A stretch of 64,000 bases of DNA from Microvirgula aerodenitrificans DSM 15089 (GTDB lineage: Bacteria > Pseudomonadota > Gammaproteobacteria > Burkholderiales > Aquaspirillaceae). Positions within the stretch are counted from its first letter, which is position 1. Every line of letters starts with the position of its first letter. The stretch covers positions 58,399 through 122,398 of the forward strand of contig NZ_JHVK01000012.1 of the NCBI RefSeq assembly GCF_000620105.1, in the 5' to 3' direction. The position numbers were made by a program, and so were the translations under genes. The notes beneath the pieces were generated by a model. That model was given only the letters and a program-made list of their open reading frames with translations, made no database searches and had not been told where the DNA came from. Shown here piece after piece: positions 8,441 through 17,757 of this stretch.

Positions 8441-9232
8441 ATGTCCACCCTGCCCACCCTGTTCGTCTCCCATGGTTCGCCAATGCTGGCACTGGATACC
8501 GGCGAGATCGGTCATGCCTGGCGCACGCTGGCTGCCAGCCTGCCGCGCCCGCGTGCCATTCTCGCCGTGTCGGCACACTGGAACACGCCGGCGCCGGTAC
8601 TGTCGACCGCCGCGCAGCCGGCCACCATCCACGATTTCTACGGTTTCCCCGCCCCGCTGTACCAGCTGCAATACCCGGCCCCCGGCGCGCCGGCGCTGGC
8701 GCGGGAAATTGTCGATCTGCTGGCCGGCGCCGGCATCGAGGCCACGACAGATCCCGACTACGGTCTCGATCACGGCGCCTGGACGCCGCTGCGCGAACTG
8801 TATCCCCAGGCCGATATTCCGGTGCTGCAGCTGTCGGTCCAGCCACGCCGTGATCCGGCCTGGCATTACCGGGTCGGCCAGGCCCTGTCGGCGCTGCCGG
8901 CCGACGGCGTGCTGGTACTGGCTTCCGGCAGCCTGACCCACAATCTGCGCGATGCCATGTCCGGCCTGCCGGCCCAGCCCTATGTCGAGGCGTTCGCCGA
9001 CTGGATGTACCGGACGCTGACGGCCGGCGCGGTGGACAGCGCGCTCGACTATCGCCACCAGGCACCGGGCGCCACGCGTGCCCACCCGACCGACGAGCAC
9101 CTGCTGCCGCTGTTCGTCGCGCTGGGTGCCGCCGGGGCCGGGGCCCGGGCCACACGTTTCTATCACGGCGAGGACAGTGCGCTGTCGATGGACAGTTATC
9201 GCTTCGATCCGGTGCCGTCCGCCACAGCCTGA
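8441..9232 (+). CDS. Class III extradiol ring-cleavage dioxygenase family protein (YgiD/DODA-like)
   Basis: This 263-residue protein belongs to the LigB-type family that includes E. coli YgiD and plant DOPA 4,5-dioxygenase. Probable metal ligands are the His residues in FVSHGSP, VSAHWN and DHGAWTPL, with a further His in GSLTHNL. The real substrate in bacteria is unknown for most members. The ATG at 8441 has GAAGGAG upstream at normal spacing; the longer reading frame would include the promoter region. The gene stands alone between a terminator and the leuA regulatory region. Its 3' end is followed by the large palindrome at 9246-9282, which might also act as a transcript-stabilising hairpin. 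Confidence 0.88.
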   Translation: MSTLPTLFVSHGSPMLALDTGEIGHAWRTLAASLPRPRAILAVSAHWNTPAPVLSTAAQPATIHDFYGFPAPLYQLQYPAPGAPALAREIVDLLAGAGIEATTDPDYGLDHGAWTPLRELYPQADIPVLQLSVQPRRDPAWHYRVGQALSALPADGVLVLASGSLTHNLRDAMSGLPAQPYVEAFADWMYRTLTAGAVDSALDYRHQAPGATRAHPTDEHLLPLFVALGAAGAGARATRFYHGEDSALSMDSYRFDPVPSATA

Positions 9233-9245
9233 TGCGCCTTTTTTC

Positions 9246-9398
9246 AACAACAATATCGGACAATATGTCCGATATTGTTGTTTGGACATGGGAAAAATGA
9301 AGTTTTTTACGCTTGATTACGATTTTTGTTTGACCGGTTGTCCGATATTGGGTAAGTTTCCTACAGCACTTCAGGAAAGACACCCATGTCATTGGACA
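9246..9398 (+). promoter_or_regulatory. Array of GGACA/TGTCC operator-like sites upstream of the HTH-LeuA gene
   Basis: A perfect inverted repeat has 17-base arms at 9246-9262 and 9266-9282 around ATA, with GGACA-ATA-TGTCC at its centre. Another GGACA lies at 9284-9288. The 12-base core TGTCCGATATTG (9266-9277) recurs exactly at 9339-9350, and GGACA recurs at 9394-9398 inside the first codons. Five half-sites in 153 bases are unlikely by chance. The 9339 copy lies between the predicted -35 and -10. Confidence 0.7.
9330..9358 (+). promoter_or_regulatory. Predicted sigma-70 promoter of the HTH-LeuA gene
   Basis: TTGACC (9330-9335) is followed after 17 bases by TAAGTT (9353-9358), giving a start near 9365. 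The spacer contains the repeated TGTCCGATATTG element, a position typical of repressor sites. Confidence 0.5.
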
Positions 9399-11176
9399 TT
9401 GCAAAACTGATCGACGACTTTGGCGGCCCCGCCACCCTGGCCGATGCGCTGACGCGCGCCTGGCCCGAGGAGCCGATCAGCCGCGCAGCGGTGTACAAAT
9501 GGCGCGCACGCGGCGGCCTGCCGCAGGCGCAGCTGAACAAGCTGGCACAACTTGCGGCACAGCAAGGCCGGCGTTTCGATCTGAACACCTATCTGCTCAC
9601 TGCGAGCGCGCCTGACCCCCGGAGAAATAGTGAAATGAGCGACCGCCTCTATATTTTCGACACCACCTTGCGCGACGGCGAACAAAGCCCGGGCGCGGCG
9701 ATGACCAAGGAAGAGAAAATCCGCATCGCCCGCCAGCTGGAACGTCTGGGGGTGGACATCATCGAGGCCGGTTTTGCTGCCGCCAGCCCGGGAGACGCGG
9801 AAGCCATCCATGCCATCGCCGGCATCATCAAGGACAGCACGGTCTGTTCGCTGGCCCGCGCCAACGAACGCGACGTGCGGGCCGCCGGTGAAGCCATCCA
9901 GCCGGCCGCGAAGGGCCGCATCCACATCTTCATCGCCACCAGCCCGATCCATATGGAGAAGAAGCTGCGCATGACGCCGGACGAGGTGGTGGCCGCCGCG
10001 GTCAGTGCCATCGCCGTCGGTCGCGAATACACCGATGACATCGAGTTCTCGGCCGAGGATGCAGTCCGCTCCGACATCGACTTCCTGATCCGCATCTTCG
10101 AGGCGGTGATCAAGGCCGGCGCCCGCACCATCAATGTCCCGGACACGGTCGGCTACAGCATTCCGTCGGTCTGGCAGGAACACATGCGCACGCTGATCGC
10201 CCGCGTACCCGGCGCCGACCAGGTGATCTGGTCGACCCACTGCCACAACGACCTCGGCATGGCGGTCGCCAATTCGCTGGCCGCGATCCAGGGCGGCGCA
10301 CGCCAGGTCGAGTGCACGATCAATGGCCTTGGCGAGCGCGCCGGCAATGCGTCGCTGGAAGAAATCGTCATGGCGATCAAGACCCGCAAGGACGTGTTCG
10401 GGCTGGAAACCCGCATTGATGCCACCCAGATCGTGCCGACGTCCAAGCTGGTATCGACCATCACTGGCTATCCGGTACAGCCGAACAAGGCCATCGTCGG
10501 CGCCAATGCGTTCTCGCATGAATCCGGCATCCACCAGGACGGTGTGCTCAAGCACCGCGAAACCTACGAAATCATGTCGGCCGAAAGTGTCGGCTGGTCG
10601 ACCAACCGCCTGACCCTCGGCAAGTTGTCCGGCCGCAACGCGTTCCGCACCAAGCTGACCGAGCTCGGCATCGAGATCGCCAGCGAGGTGGCACTGAATG
10701 CAGCCTTCGCCCGCTTCAAGGAGCTGGCCGACCGCAAGCGCGAAATTTTCGACGAAGACTTGCTGGCGCTGGCCAACGAAGAGCTGAGCGCCCATGAGCC
10801 GGAAGCGTTCAGGTTTGTGTCGCTGAAACTGGCGACCGAAACCGGCGAGTCGCCGCGTGCCGAGATCGTGTTCAACCAGCAGGGGCAGGAATGTCGTGCC
10901 GAGTCCAGCGGGTCCGGCCTGGTCGACGCCACGTTCAAGGCGATCGAAAGCGTCGCCAGCAGCGGCAGCGAGCTCGAACTGTACTCGGTCAATGCCATTA
11001 CCCAGGGTACCGACAGCCAGGGCGAAGTCACCGTGCGTCTCGCCCGCGACGGCCGCGTCGTCAATGGTCAGGGTGCCGACACGGACATCATCGTCGCCAG
11101 TGCCAAGGCCTATCTGTCGGCGCTGAACAAGCTTTCCCAATCCGAACGGCTGCACGCTCAGCACAGCAGCGTCTGA
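9386..11176 (+). CDS. leuA: 2-isopropylmalate synthase with N-terminal helix-turn-helix extension
   Basis: The open frame encodes 596 residues. From residue 84 (ATG at 9635) it is a full 513-residue LeuA, which joins acetyl-CoA and 2-oxoisovalerate in leucine synthesis. Visible marks are [13 protein letters not shown], the HCHNDLG metal site, [19 protein letters not shown] and a C-terminal leucine-sensing domain from about residue 460. Residues 1-83 form a separate small domain with [10 protein letters not shown] and [16 protein letters not shown], like YdaS/Cro-type helix-turn-helix proteins, and no stop separates the two. GGAG at 9621-9624 could drive internal initiation at 9635, so both a fusion and a plain LeuA may be made. 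Conventional annotation might start at 9635. A sequencing frameshift at the run of C near 9615 is an alternative explanation. Confidence 0.88.
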   Translation: MSLDIAKLIDDFGGPATLADALTRAWPEEPISRAAVYKWRARGGLPQAQLNKLAQLAAQQGRRFDLNTYLLTASAPDPRRNSEMSDRLYIFDTTLRDGEQSPGAAMTKEEKIRIARQLERLGVDIIEAGFAAASPGDAEAIHAIAGIIKDSTVCSLARANERDVRAAGEAIQPAAKGRIHIFIATSPIHMEKKLRMTPDEVVAAAVSAIAVGREYTDDIEFSAEDAVRSDIDFLIRIFEAVIKAGARTINVPDTVGYSIPSVWQEHMRTLIARVPGADQVIWSTHCHNDLGMAVANSLAAIQGGARQVECTINGLGERAGNASLEEIVMAIKTRKDVFGLETRIDATQIVPTSKLVSTITGYPVQPNKAIVGANAFSHESGIHQDGVLKHRETYEIMSAESVGWSTNRLTLGKLSGRNAFRTKLTELGIEIASEVALNAAFARFKELADRKREIFDEDLLALANEELSAHEPEAFRFVSLKLATETGESPRAEIVFNQQGQECRAESSGSGLVDATFKAIESVASSGSELELYSVNAITQGTDSQGEVTVRLARDGRVVNGQGADTDIIVASAKAYLSALNKLSQSERLHAQHSSV

Positions 11177-11302
11177 ACCGCTCCAGATCCCGTCGGCAGA
11201 TGTCATCCATCTGTTAACCGACCCGTCATCGCCAACGCGGCGCGATCCGCCGCCGAGGTCAGGAAATACCGTCCGGCCGTGTGATCCACGCCGTCGACGC
11301 CG

Positions 11303-11325
11303 GGCCGCCCTTACCAAGGGCGGCC
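11303..11325. other. Hairpin downstream of leuA
   Basis: GGCCGCCCTT (11303-11312) pairs perfectly with AAGGGCGGCC (11316-11325) around ACC. There is no T run after it, so it is a weak intrinsic terminator at best. It may stabilise the leuA transcript end. Confidence 0.5.
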
Positions 11326-11347
11326 TCGACTGCTTGCAGGGGTGGGC

Positions 11348-11660
11348 ACCAGCGGCAGCAGGGGCGCCGGTACACGCCCGGCTGACAGCAACCGTCATGA
11401 GCACGGCAGTCGCCTGATTGAACCCGCCCCCTTCCGTCCCCGCCGCCGCGGGGAAACCTCGCTTCGCTCGTCCGTTCTTCGCTCTCTTGCAGGGCGGACA
11501 CCAGCGGCAGCAGGGGCGCCGGTACACGCCCGGCTGACAGCAACCGTCATGAGCACGGCAGTCGCCTGATTGAACCCGCCCCCTTCCGTCCCCGCCGCCG
11601 CGGGGAAACCTCGCTTCGCTCGTCCGTTCTTCGCTCTCTTGCAGGGTGGACACCAGCGGC
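11348..11660. repeat. Tandem duplication, 152-bp unit
   Basis: The unit starting ACCAGCGGCAGC occupies 11348-11499 and 11500-11651, with a 9-base start of a third copy at 11652-11660. The two copies are nearly identical, with a C/T difference just before the third start. Each unit contains a GC-rich hairpin, CCCCGC-CGCC-GCGGGG. The period is not a multiple of three and no credible gene lies in it. It fills most of the leuA-antiporter gap. Confidence 0.9.
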
Positions 11661-11704
11661 GACAATGCCTGCAGCCGCAGCACAGCCGCCGCCACAGGCA
11701 TACA

Positions 11705-12760
11705 ATGACGGCCCGCCATTTTGACCCGGCCATCGTCATGCCGCTGCTGTTCGCCGAACTGTTCTTCTTCCTGCTGGTCATTCTTGCCGCCGCCGAAATC
11801 TTCACCAATGCGCTGGAGCATCTGGGCGAGAAGCTGCATATTTCAGAGGGTGTCACCGGCTCGCTGTTCGCGGCAGTCGGCACCGCGCTGCCGGAAACGC
11901 TGGTGCCGATTCTGGCCATTATCGGCGGCACCGCCGACCAGACGGTCAACCACGAGATCGGGGTCGGCGCCATTCTGGGCGCGCCGCTGATGCTCGGCAC
12001 CCTGACCTGTTGCATGATGGCCATCGCCGCGCTGCGCCAGCGCGGACTGCACGGTCATATCCGGCCGGAACCGACCGGTCTCAAGCGCGACCTGAGCTTC
12101 TTCCTGGCCGGCTACGCCATTGCGACGCTGGCCATGTTCGTCCCGCACCAGTACGACAGCCTGCACCTGCGCGGCATGCTGTCGTTCGTGCTGGTGCTGC
12201 TGTACTTCGTCTATATGCTGGTAACGCTGAAGGCATCCAGCGCGCTGGTCGAGGCCGGGCACGGCACCGAAGCGGAAAACACCATGTATCTGGCGCGGCT
12301 GCGGCTGCCGGTCAATCTGTTCACCATCGTCCTTCAGCTCGGTCTCGGGCTGACGCTGCTGGTCTGGGGCGCCGAGGGCTTTATCGACGGCGTGGCCGGC
12401 GCCTCGTCCTTCCTGCACATCTCGCCGCTGCTGCTGTCGCTGCTGATCATTCCGATCGCCACCGAACTGCCGGAGAAGATCAATTCCATCCTGTGGGTCC
12501 GCCGTGACAAGGACACCCTGGCCTTCGGCAACATCACCGGCGCCATGGTGTTCCAGGGCACCCTGCTGCCGGCCATCGGCATTGCGCTGACACCGTGGGT
12601 GCCGCGTCCGGAAGTATTCCTCGGTCTGGTGATCACGCTGGTCGCCGCCTGCTGGCTGCGGCATCTGGCCCGTCATCCGGGCGGTATCCGCATCCGCCAC
12701 CTGATGCTGAACGGCGTGCTGTACGCGTCGTATCTGGTGCTGGCGATCACGCTCAGTTAG
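11705..12760 (+). CDS. Sodium/calcium exchanger family (CaCA) membrane protein
   Basis: This 351-residue inner-membrane protein has about ten hydrophobic segments and the two-fold alpha-repeat layout of CaCA exchangers. The first repeat contains GSLFAAVGTALPETLVP and the second PLLLSLLIIPIATELPEK, with the acidic residue of each repeat as the expected ion-binding site. The substrate (Ca2+/Na+ or another cation) cannot be told from sequence. I chose the ATG at 11705; the start at 11738 is possible, and the longer frame reads through the tandem repeat and is not credible. It is convergent with the hemerythrin gene, overlapping by four bases. Confidence 0.85.
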   Translation: MTARHFDPAIVMPLLFAELFFFLLVILAAAEIFTNALEHLGEKLHISEGVTGSLFAAVGTALPETLVPILAIIGGTADQTVNHEIGVGAILGAPLMLGTLTCCMMAIAALRQRGLHGHIRPEPTGLKRDLSFFLAGYAIATLAMFVPHQYDSLHLRGMLSFVLVLLYFVYMLVTLKASSALVEAGHGTEAENTMYLARLRLPVNLFTIVLQLGLGLTLLVWGAEGFIDGVAGASSFLHISPLLLSLLIIPIATELPEKINSILWVRRDKDTLAFGNITGAMVFQGTLLPAIGIALTPWVPRPEVFLGLVITLVAACWLRHLARHPGGIRIRHLMLNGVLYASYLVLAITLS

Positions 12761-13278
12761 GCGCGACGCCGCGCCTGCATCGGCTCGCCAATGGCCGCCA
12801 GTTCGGCGGCGGACAGCAGCACGGCGGCTTGCGCGAAGACCCCGCCTTCCTCACGCGCCGCATGCTCGCGGTAGCGGCCGGCAAAGGCGTGGGCGAGCGC
12901 GGCATCCAGCGTGGCGGTCTGGCGCGCCGCCACGGCTTCCAGTTGCGGCTTCAGCTGCGCCCACAGCCCGGCGAATGCGCGGTGCTCGGCCTTCAGTGCG
13001 GCAATTTCATCGGCCAGCGACGGGTCGCGGGCCAGCAGCAGCGGAAACAGGTCGCGTTCCTCGTCATCGTGATGCAGCGGGCCGGCAATATCGAAATAGC
13101 GCAAGATGCCCTGCGCCGCGCTGACGGCACCGTCATTGCAGCCGTGCTGTTCCAGCCAGGCCGGCAGGGCATCCAGCCAGCCGGCAAAGCGGCGCACCTT
13201 GTCGTGACAGGCATGCAGCATGTCCAGCGGCGCGGCGAAGCTCGGCGCGGGTGCGGCAAACGGTTCTTCTGGCTGCAT
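12757..13278 (-). CDS. Hemerythrin HHE domain protein
   Basis: This 173-residue cytoplasmic protein is an all-helical four-helix bundle of the HHE cation-binding type. Probable di-iron ligands are His in HACHDKVRRF, HHDDEERDLFP, EHRAF and YREHAAREEG, with the Glu and Asp residues in those motifs. Stand-alone members bind oxygen or sense and repair nitrosative or oxidative damage; which applies here is not visible. It is divergent from ampD across an 79-base gap and convergent with the CaCA antiporter gene. Confidence 0.88.
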   Translation of the reverse strand: MQPEEPFAAPAPSFAAPLDMLHACHDKVRRFAGWLDALPAWLEQHGCNDGAVSAAQGILRYFDIAGPLHHDDEERDLFPLLLARDPSLADEIAALKAEHRAFAGLWAQLKPQLEAVAARQTATLDAALAHAFAGRYREHAAREEGGVFAQAAVLLSAAELAAIGEPMQARRRA

Positions 13279-13357
13279 CGGGCGGACTCCAGGCGGATTC
13301 GGGGGCGGGCGGCATCTGCTACAGTGATCGCCATTGTAGACGCAGGCCCACGCTCCG

Positions 13358-13915
13358 ATGATTATCGACGCTCAAGGAATTTGCAGCCCGGCACGGCAGT
13401 GCCGTTCGCCAAACCACGATGCCCGCAGCATGGACATCGAGCTGGTGGTGATCCACCACATCAGCCTGCCGCCGGACTGTTATGACGGCGACGCCGTGCT
13501 GCGGCTGTTCACCAATACACTGGAGGCGGATGCCGACCCGTACTATGCGGAAGTGGCGCGACTGCGGGTGTCGAGCCACTTTTTCATTCGTCGCGACGGC
13601 ACGCTTTGGCAGTGCGTGCCGACCGTGGCGCGGGCCTGGCATGCCGGCGTGTCGAACTGGCGCGGACGCGAGCGCTGCAATGACTTCTCGCTCGGCATCG
13701 AGCTGGAAGGCAATCTGACCGATCCGTTCACCGATGCCCAGTACCTGACGCTGATCCCGCTGCTGAAGGCGCTGAAGGCACGCCACCCGGGCGTGCGCGA
13801 GCTGGCCGGCCACGAGCATGTCGCGCCCGGCCGCAAGCGCGATCCCGGCCCGACCTTCGACTGGGAGCGCACCACGCGCGGCAGCGGGCTGCCGCTGTGG
13901 CGCGGCGAGGGCTGA
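13358..13915 (+). CDS. ampD: 1,6-anhydro-N-acetylmuramyl-L-alanine amidase
   Basis: This 185-residue cytoplasmic zinc amidase removes the stem peptide from anhydro-muropeptides during peptidoglycan recycling. The Amidase_2 fold shows zinc ligands at His in VVIHHISLP, His in AGHEHVAPG and Asp in GRKRDPGP, and the conserved AWHAGVSNWRGR segment. Length and start (SPNHDAR and the following MDIELVVIHH) fit AmpD rather than the periplasmic AmiD. It complements the AmgK and MurU genes at 23834-25524, which recycle the released sugar. Its stop directly abuts the stop of kup on the other strand. Confidence 0.95.
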   Translation: MIIDAQGICSPARQCRSPNHDARSMDIELVVIHHISLPPDCYDGDAVLRLFTNTLEADADPYYAEVARLRVSSHFFIRRDGTLWQCVPTVARAWHAGVSNWRGRERCNDFSLGIELEGNLTDPFTDAQYLTLIPLLKALKARHPGVRELAGHEHVAPGRKRDPGPTFDWERTTRGSGLPLWRGEG

Positions 13916-15784
13916 CTACAGTTCGACCATGGTCCCCATTTCCACTACCCGGTTGGCCGGGATGTGGAAGAAGTCGGTCGCCCGGGTCGCATTCTTCGAC
14001 ATCAGCACGAACAGTCGCTCGCGCCAGCGTGCCATGCCCGGCCGCGACGACGAGATCAGCGATTCGCGCGACAGGAAGAACGAGGTATCCATTTCTTCCA
14101 GCACCAGGTCCTGCTCGGCGCACAGTGCCAGCACGTCGGGCACGCTCGGGCTTTCCTTGAAGCCGTAGCGCGCGATCACCTGCCAGAATGCCGGCGACAG
14201 CCGCCGGACCACGACCCGGGTGTCATCCTGCATGAATGGTTCGTCGACGTTCTTGATCGTCATCAGCACCACCCGCTCGTGCAGCACCTTGTTGTGCTTC
14301 AGGTTATGCAGCAGCGCATGCGGAATCCCCTGGGTCGACCCGGTCATGAACACCGCCGTGCCGGTCACCCGTGCCGGCGGATAGGATTCCAGGTTGCGGA
14401 TAAAGTCGTCGAGCGGCAGTTCATCGGCGAACAGGCGCTGGTACAGCAGCTCGCGCCCGCGCTTCCAGGTGGTCAGCAGGGTGAAGATCACCAGGCCCAG
14501 CAGCAGCGGCAGCCAGCCGCCGTCCACCACCTTCAGCACGTTGGCGCTGAAGAAGGCGAGATCGATGCTCAGGAAGAAGGCGGTCACGGCCAGCGCGGCC
14601 GGCAGCGGCCAGCGCCAGCGATAGCGCGACACGATGAAAGCCAGAATCGTGGTCAGCACCATGGTACCGGTCACGGCGATGCCATAGGCGGCGGCCAGTG
14701 CCGACGAGCTGCGGAACACCAGCACCACGATCAGCACCGAAGCCAGCAGTGCCCAGTTGACCACCGGAATGTAGATCTGGCCGATTTCGTTTTCCGACGT
14801 GTGGCGGATGTCGACCCGCGGGCAGTAGCCGAGCTGCACCGCCTGACGGGTCAGCGAATAGGCGCCGGAGATCACCGCCTGCGCCGCGATCACCGTGGCC
14901 AGTGTCGCCAGTACCACCAGCGGCAGCACCAGCCAGTCCGGCGCCAGGTTGAAGAACGGATTGGTGACGGCGGACGGTTCCTTGATGATGCGCGCCCCCT
15001 GGCCGAAGTAGTTCAGCGTCAGCGACGGCAGCACCAGACCGAACCAGGCCCAGCGGATCGGCCGGCGGCCGAAGTGGCCCATGTCGGCATACAGTGCCTC
15101 GCCGCCGGTCAGCGCCAGCACCACGGCACCCAGCGCCAGATAGGCGGCAAAGCGGTGTGTCTCGACGAACAGGAAGGCGTGATACGGATTCAGGGCTGCC
15201 AGGACTTCCGGCACCTGCATGATGTTGTAAAGCCCCAGCGCAGCCAGGGAGGCAAACCACAGCACCATGACCGGGCCGAACCAGGTGCCCATTTTCGCCG
15301 TGCCGTAACGCTGGACGAAGAACAGGGCCACCAGCACGCAGATCGCCAGCGGCAGCACATACGGCGTGAGCTCCGGCGTCACCACTTCCAGCCCTTCCGC
15401 AGCGGACAGCACCGACACGGCGGGAGTAATCACGGCATCGCCGTAGAACAGCGACGCCCCGGCGATGCCGACGATCATCAGGCCGAGGCTCCAGCTGCGC
15501 TTGGCGCGCAGCGCCAGCGCCATCAGCGCCATGACCCCGCCTTCGCCGTTATTGTCGGCCCGCAACACGTAGGCAACATATTTCAGTGACACCACCAGCA
15601 TGATCGCCCAGAAAATCAGCGACAGGATGCCCAGCACGTTGTCTGCCGTCGGCGCGAGCCCGTGCGCTGGAGAAAAGCATTCCTTCAGCGTGTACAGCGG
15701 GCTGGTGCCGATGTCGCCGAAGACCACGCCGAGGGCGGCGATGACAACGGGAGGCAACGGTTTGGACGTAGTGGCAGTCTGCAT
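13916..15784 (-). CDS. kup: Low-affinity potassium uptake protein Kup
   Basis: This 622-residue inner-membrane K+/H+ symporter has about twelve hydrophobic segments (about 13-425) and a cytoplasmic C-terminal domain of about 190 residues. The family signature VVFGDIGTSPLYTLKE lies near the N-terminus, and GEGGVMALMAL, GDAVITPAVSVLSAAEG and TGGEALYADMGHFG follow. I chose the ATG at 15784 because MQTATTSKPLPP leads directly into the first membrane segment; the longer frame would overlap the proS promoter. It diverges from proS and is convergent, without a gap, with ampD. Confidence 0.95.
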   Translation of the reverse strand: MQTATTSKPLPPVVIAALGVVFGDIGTSPLYTLKECFSPAHGLAPTADNVLGILSLIFWAIMLVVSLKYVAYVLRADNNGEGGVMALMALALRAKRSWSLGLMIVGIAGASLFYGDAVITPAVSVLSAAEGLEVVTPELTPYVLPLAICVLVALFFVQRYGTAKMGTWFGPVMVLWFASLAALGLYNIMQVPEVLAALNPYHAFLFVETHRFAAYLALGAVVLALTGGEALYADMGHFGRRPIRWAWFGLVLPSLTLNYFGQGARIIKEPSAVTNPFFNLAPDWLVLPLVVLATLATVIAAQAVISGAYSLTRQAVQLGYCPRVDIRHTSENEIGQIYIPVVNWALLASVLIVVLVFRSSSALAAAYGIAVTGTMVLTTILAFIVSRYRWRWPLPAALAVTAFFLSIDLAFFSANVLKVVDGGWLPLLLGLVIFTLLTTWKRGRELLYQRLFADELPLDDFIRNLESYPPARVTGTAVFMTGSTQGIPHALLHNLKHNKVLHERVVLMTIKNVDEPFMQDDTRVVVRRLSPAFWQVIARYGFKESPSVPDVLALCAEQDLVLEEMDTSFFLSRESLISSSRPGMARWRERLFVLMSKNATRATDFFHIPANRVVEMGTMVEL

Positions 15785-15981
15785 GAAAGCGAAACCGCCG
15801 GGACTAGCCGGCGGTGCAACGGAAACGGTCGAATTGTAGTCTGTGCAACGCGCCGGGAGTAATACATCTTCATGATCCGTTTGATCCCAGTGGCGGAAAC
15901 GCCGCACCTCCCTGTTCGCCCGTGCCCGCCGCACGCTACAATCAGGACAATTTTGCCAGTATTCCAACGGATATCGTCACC

Positions 15982-17688
15982 ATGCGCGCCAGCCAATTTT
16001 TCCTGTCCACGCTCAAGGAAGCACCGAGCGAAGCCGAACTTCCCAGTCACAAACTGATGCTGCGCGCCGGTCTGATCAAGCGCCTGGCCAGCGGTCTGTA
16101 CACCTGGATGCCGATCGGCTTTCGCGTGCTGAAGAAGGTCGAACGCATCGTGCGTGAGGAAATGGAACGCGCCGGCAGCGTCGAGCTGATCATGCCGGCC
16201 ATCCAGCCGGCCGAACTGTGGCAGGAATCCGGCCGCTGGGAGTTCTATGGCAAGGAGCTGCTGCGCCTGAAGGACCGTCACGACCGCGACTTCTGCGTCG
16301 GCCCGACCCACGAGGAAGTCATCACTGACGTCGTGCGCAAGGAAGTGAAAAGCTACAAGCAGCTGCCGCTGAACTTTTTCCAGGTGCAGACCAAGTTCCG
16401 CGATGAGGTCCGCCCGCGCTTCGGCGTGATGCGCGCGCGTGAATTCGTCATGAAAGATGCGTACTCGTTCCACACCGACTTCGACAGTCTGAAGGCCACC
16501 TATCAGACCATGTACGACGCCTATTGCCGCATCTTCGACCGTCTGGGCCTCGAGTACCGCCCGGTCGCGGCCGATACCGGCTCGATCGGCGGCACCGGCT
16601 CGCACGAGTTCCAGGTGCTGGCCGACTCCGGCGAGGACGTGATCGCCTACTGCCCGACCTCCGGCTATGCCGCCAACGTCGAGCTGGCCGAGGCCGTCGC
16701 CCCGGCCACGCCGCGTCCGGCAGCGAGCGCACCGATGTGCAAGGTGCACACGCCGAAGGTCAAGACCATCGCCGACCTGGTGTCCTTCCTGAATGTCGAC
16801 ATCAAGGCCACCGTCAAGGCGGTGGTAGTCAACGGCAGCGACGGCCCGGTGCTGCTGCTGGTTCGTGGCGACCACACCCTGAACGAGCTGAAGGCGGAAA
16901 AGATCGACGGTATCGACTCGCCGCTGACCTTCGCCGCGCCGGCCGACATCGAGGCTGCCTTCGGTGCCCGCCCCGGCTCGCTGGGTCCGGTCGGATTCAA
17001 GGGCCGTGTCATTGCCGACCGCACCGTCGCCGCCATGGCCGACATGATTACCGGCGCCAATGAGGACGACCAGCACTACACCGGCGTCAACTGGGGCCGC
17101 GATGTCGCCGAACCGGAAGTCGCCGATCTGCGCAATGTGCTGCCCGGCGACCCGAGTCCGGACGGCCAGGGCGAACTGGCGCTGTGCCGCGGCATTGAGG
17201 TCGGCCACGTATTCCAGTTGCGCACCAAGTATTCGGAAGCACTGTCGGCCACCTTCCTCGACCGCGACGGCAAGTCACAGGTCATGGAAATGGGCTGCTA
17301 CGGCATTGGCGTCAGCCGCATTGTCGCCGCAGCGATCGAGCAGAACTTCGACGAGCGCGGCATTGTCTTTACCGATGCAATGGCCCCGTTCACCGTCGGC
17401 ATCGTGCCGATGGGCTATCACCGCTCAGAGACGGTCAAGGCAGCCGCCGACGCGCTGTACGCCGAACTGAAGGCAGCCGGCATCGATGTGCTGCTGGACG
17501 ATCGTGACGAGCGCCCGGGCGTGCTGCTGGCCGACGGCGAGCTGATCGGCCTGCCGCACCGCGTGGTCATCGGCGACCGGGGGCTGAAGGAAGGCAACGT
17601 CGAATACCAGCAACGCCGCGACAGTGCCGCGACCAGTGTGCCGCTGGCTGACGTGGCCGCGCTGATCCGGAACAAACTCGCAAGCTGA
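15982..17688 (+). CDS. proS: Prolyl-tRNA synthetase
   Basis: This 568-residue class II aminoacyl-tRNA synthetase charges tRNA-Pro. Class II motif 2 is visible around [21 protein letters not shown], split by [10 protein letters not shown]. The bacterial editing (INS) domain, which removes Ala from tRNA-Pro, fills about residues 225-405. Motif 3 lies at [10 protein letters not shown], and a C-terminal anticodon-binding domain starts near 470. I chose the ATG at 15982 because [15 protein letters not shown] is the standard bacterial ProS start. A strong terminator follows. Confidence 0.97.
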   Translation: MRASQFFLSTLKEAPSEAELPSHKLMLRAGLIKRLASGLYTWMPIGFRVLKKVERIVREEMERAGSVELIMPAIQPAELWQESGRWEFYGKELLRLKDRHDRDFCVGPTHEEVITDVVRKEVKSYKQLPLNFFQVQTKFRDEVRPRFGVMRAREFVMKDAYSFHTDFDSLKATYQTMYDAYCRIFDRLGLEYRPVAADTGSIGGTGSHEFQVLADSGEDVIAYCPTSGYAANVELAEAVAPATPRPAASAPMCKVHTPKVKTIADLVSFLNVDIKATVKAVVVNGSDGPVLLLVRGDHTLNELKAEKIDGIDSPLTFAAPADIEAAFGARPGSLGPVGFKGRVIADRTVAAMADMITGANEDDQHYTGVNWGRDVAEPEVADLRNVLPGDPSPDGQGELALCRGIEVGHVFQLRTKYSEALSATFLDRDGKSQVMEMGCYGIGVSRIVAAAIEQNFDERGIVFTDAMAPFTVGIVPMGYHRSETVKAAADALYAELKAAGIDVLLDDRDERPGVLLADGELIGLPHRVVIGDRGLKEGNVEYQQRRDSAATSVPLADVAALIRNKLAS

Positions 17689-17704
17689 TCTGCTCCGCCA
17701 CGAC

Positions 17705-17738
17705 AAAGCCGCCCGGCTGCTGCCCGGCGGCTTTTTTT
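17705..17738 (+). terminator. Rho-independent terminator after proS
   Basis: GCCGCC (17708-17713) pairs with GGCGGC (17726-17731), extended by CGG/CCG inside, and seven T follow. Confidence 0.92.
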
Positions 17739-17757
17739 GCCGGACGCCAGACCGGTT

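Noticed and set aside
11348..11660. Possible CRISPR-like array
   Set aside because: The units are 152 bases, contiguous and lack unique spacers, and no cas genes are near.
9389..11839. Very long minus-strand open frame opposite leuA
   Set aside because: It is a shadow of codon bias in high-GC DNA; the plus-strand LeuA match is decisive and the antisense product has no family features.
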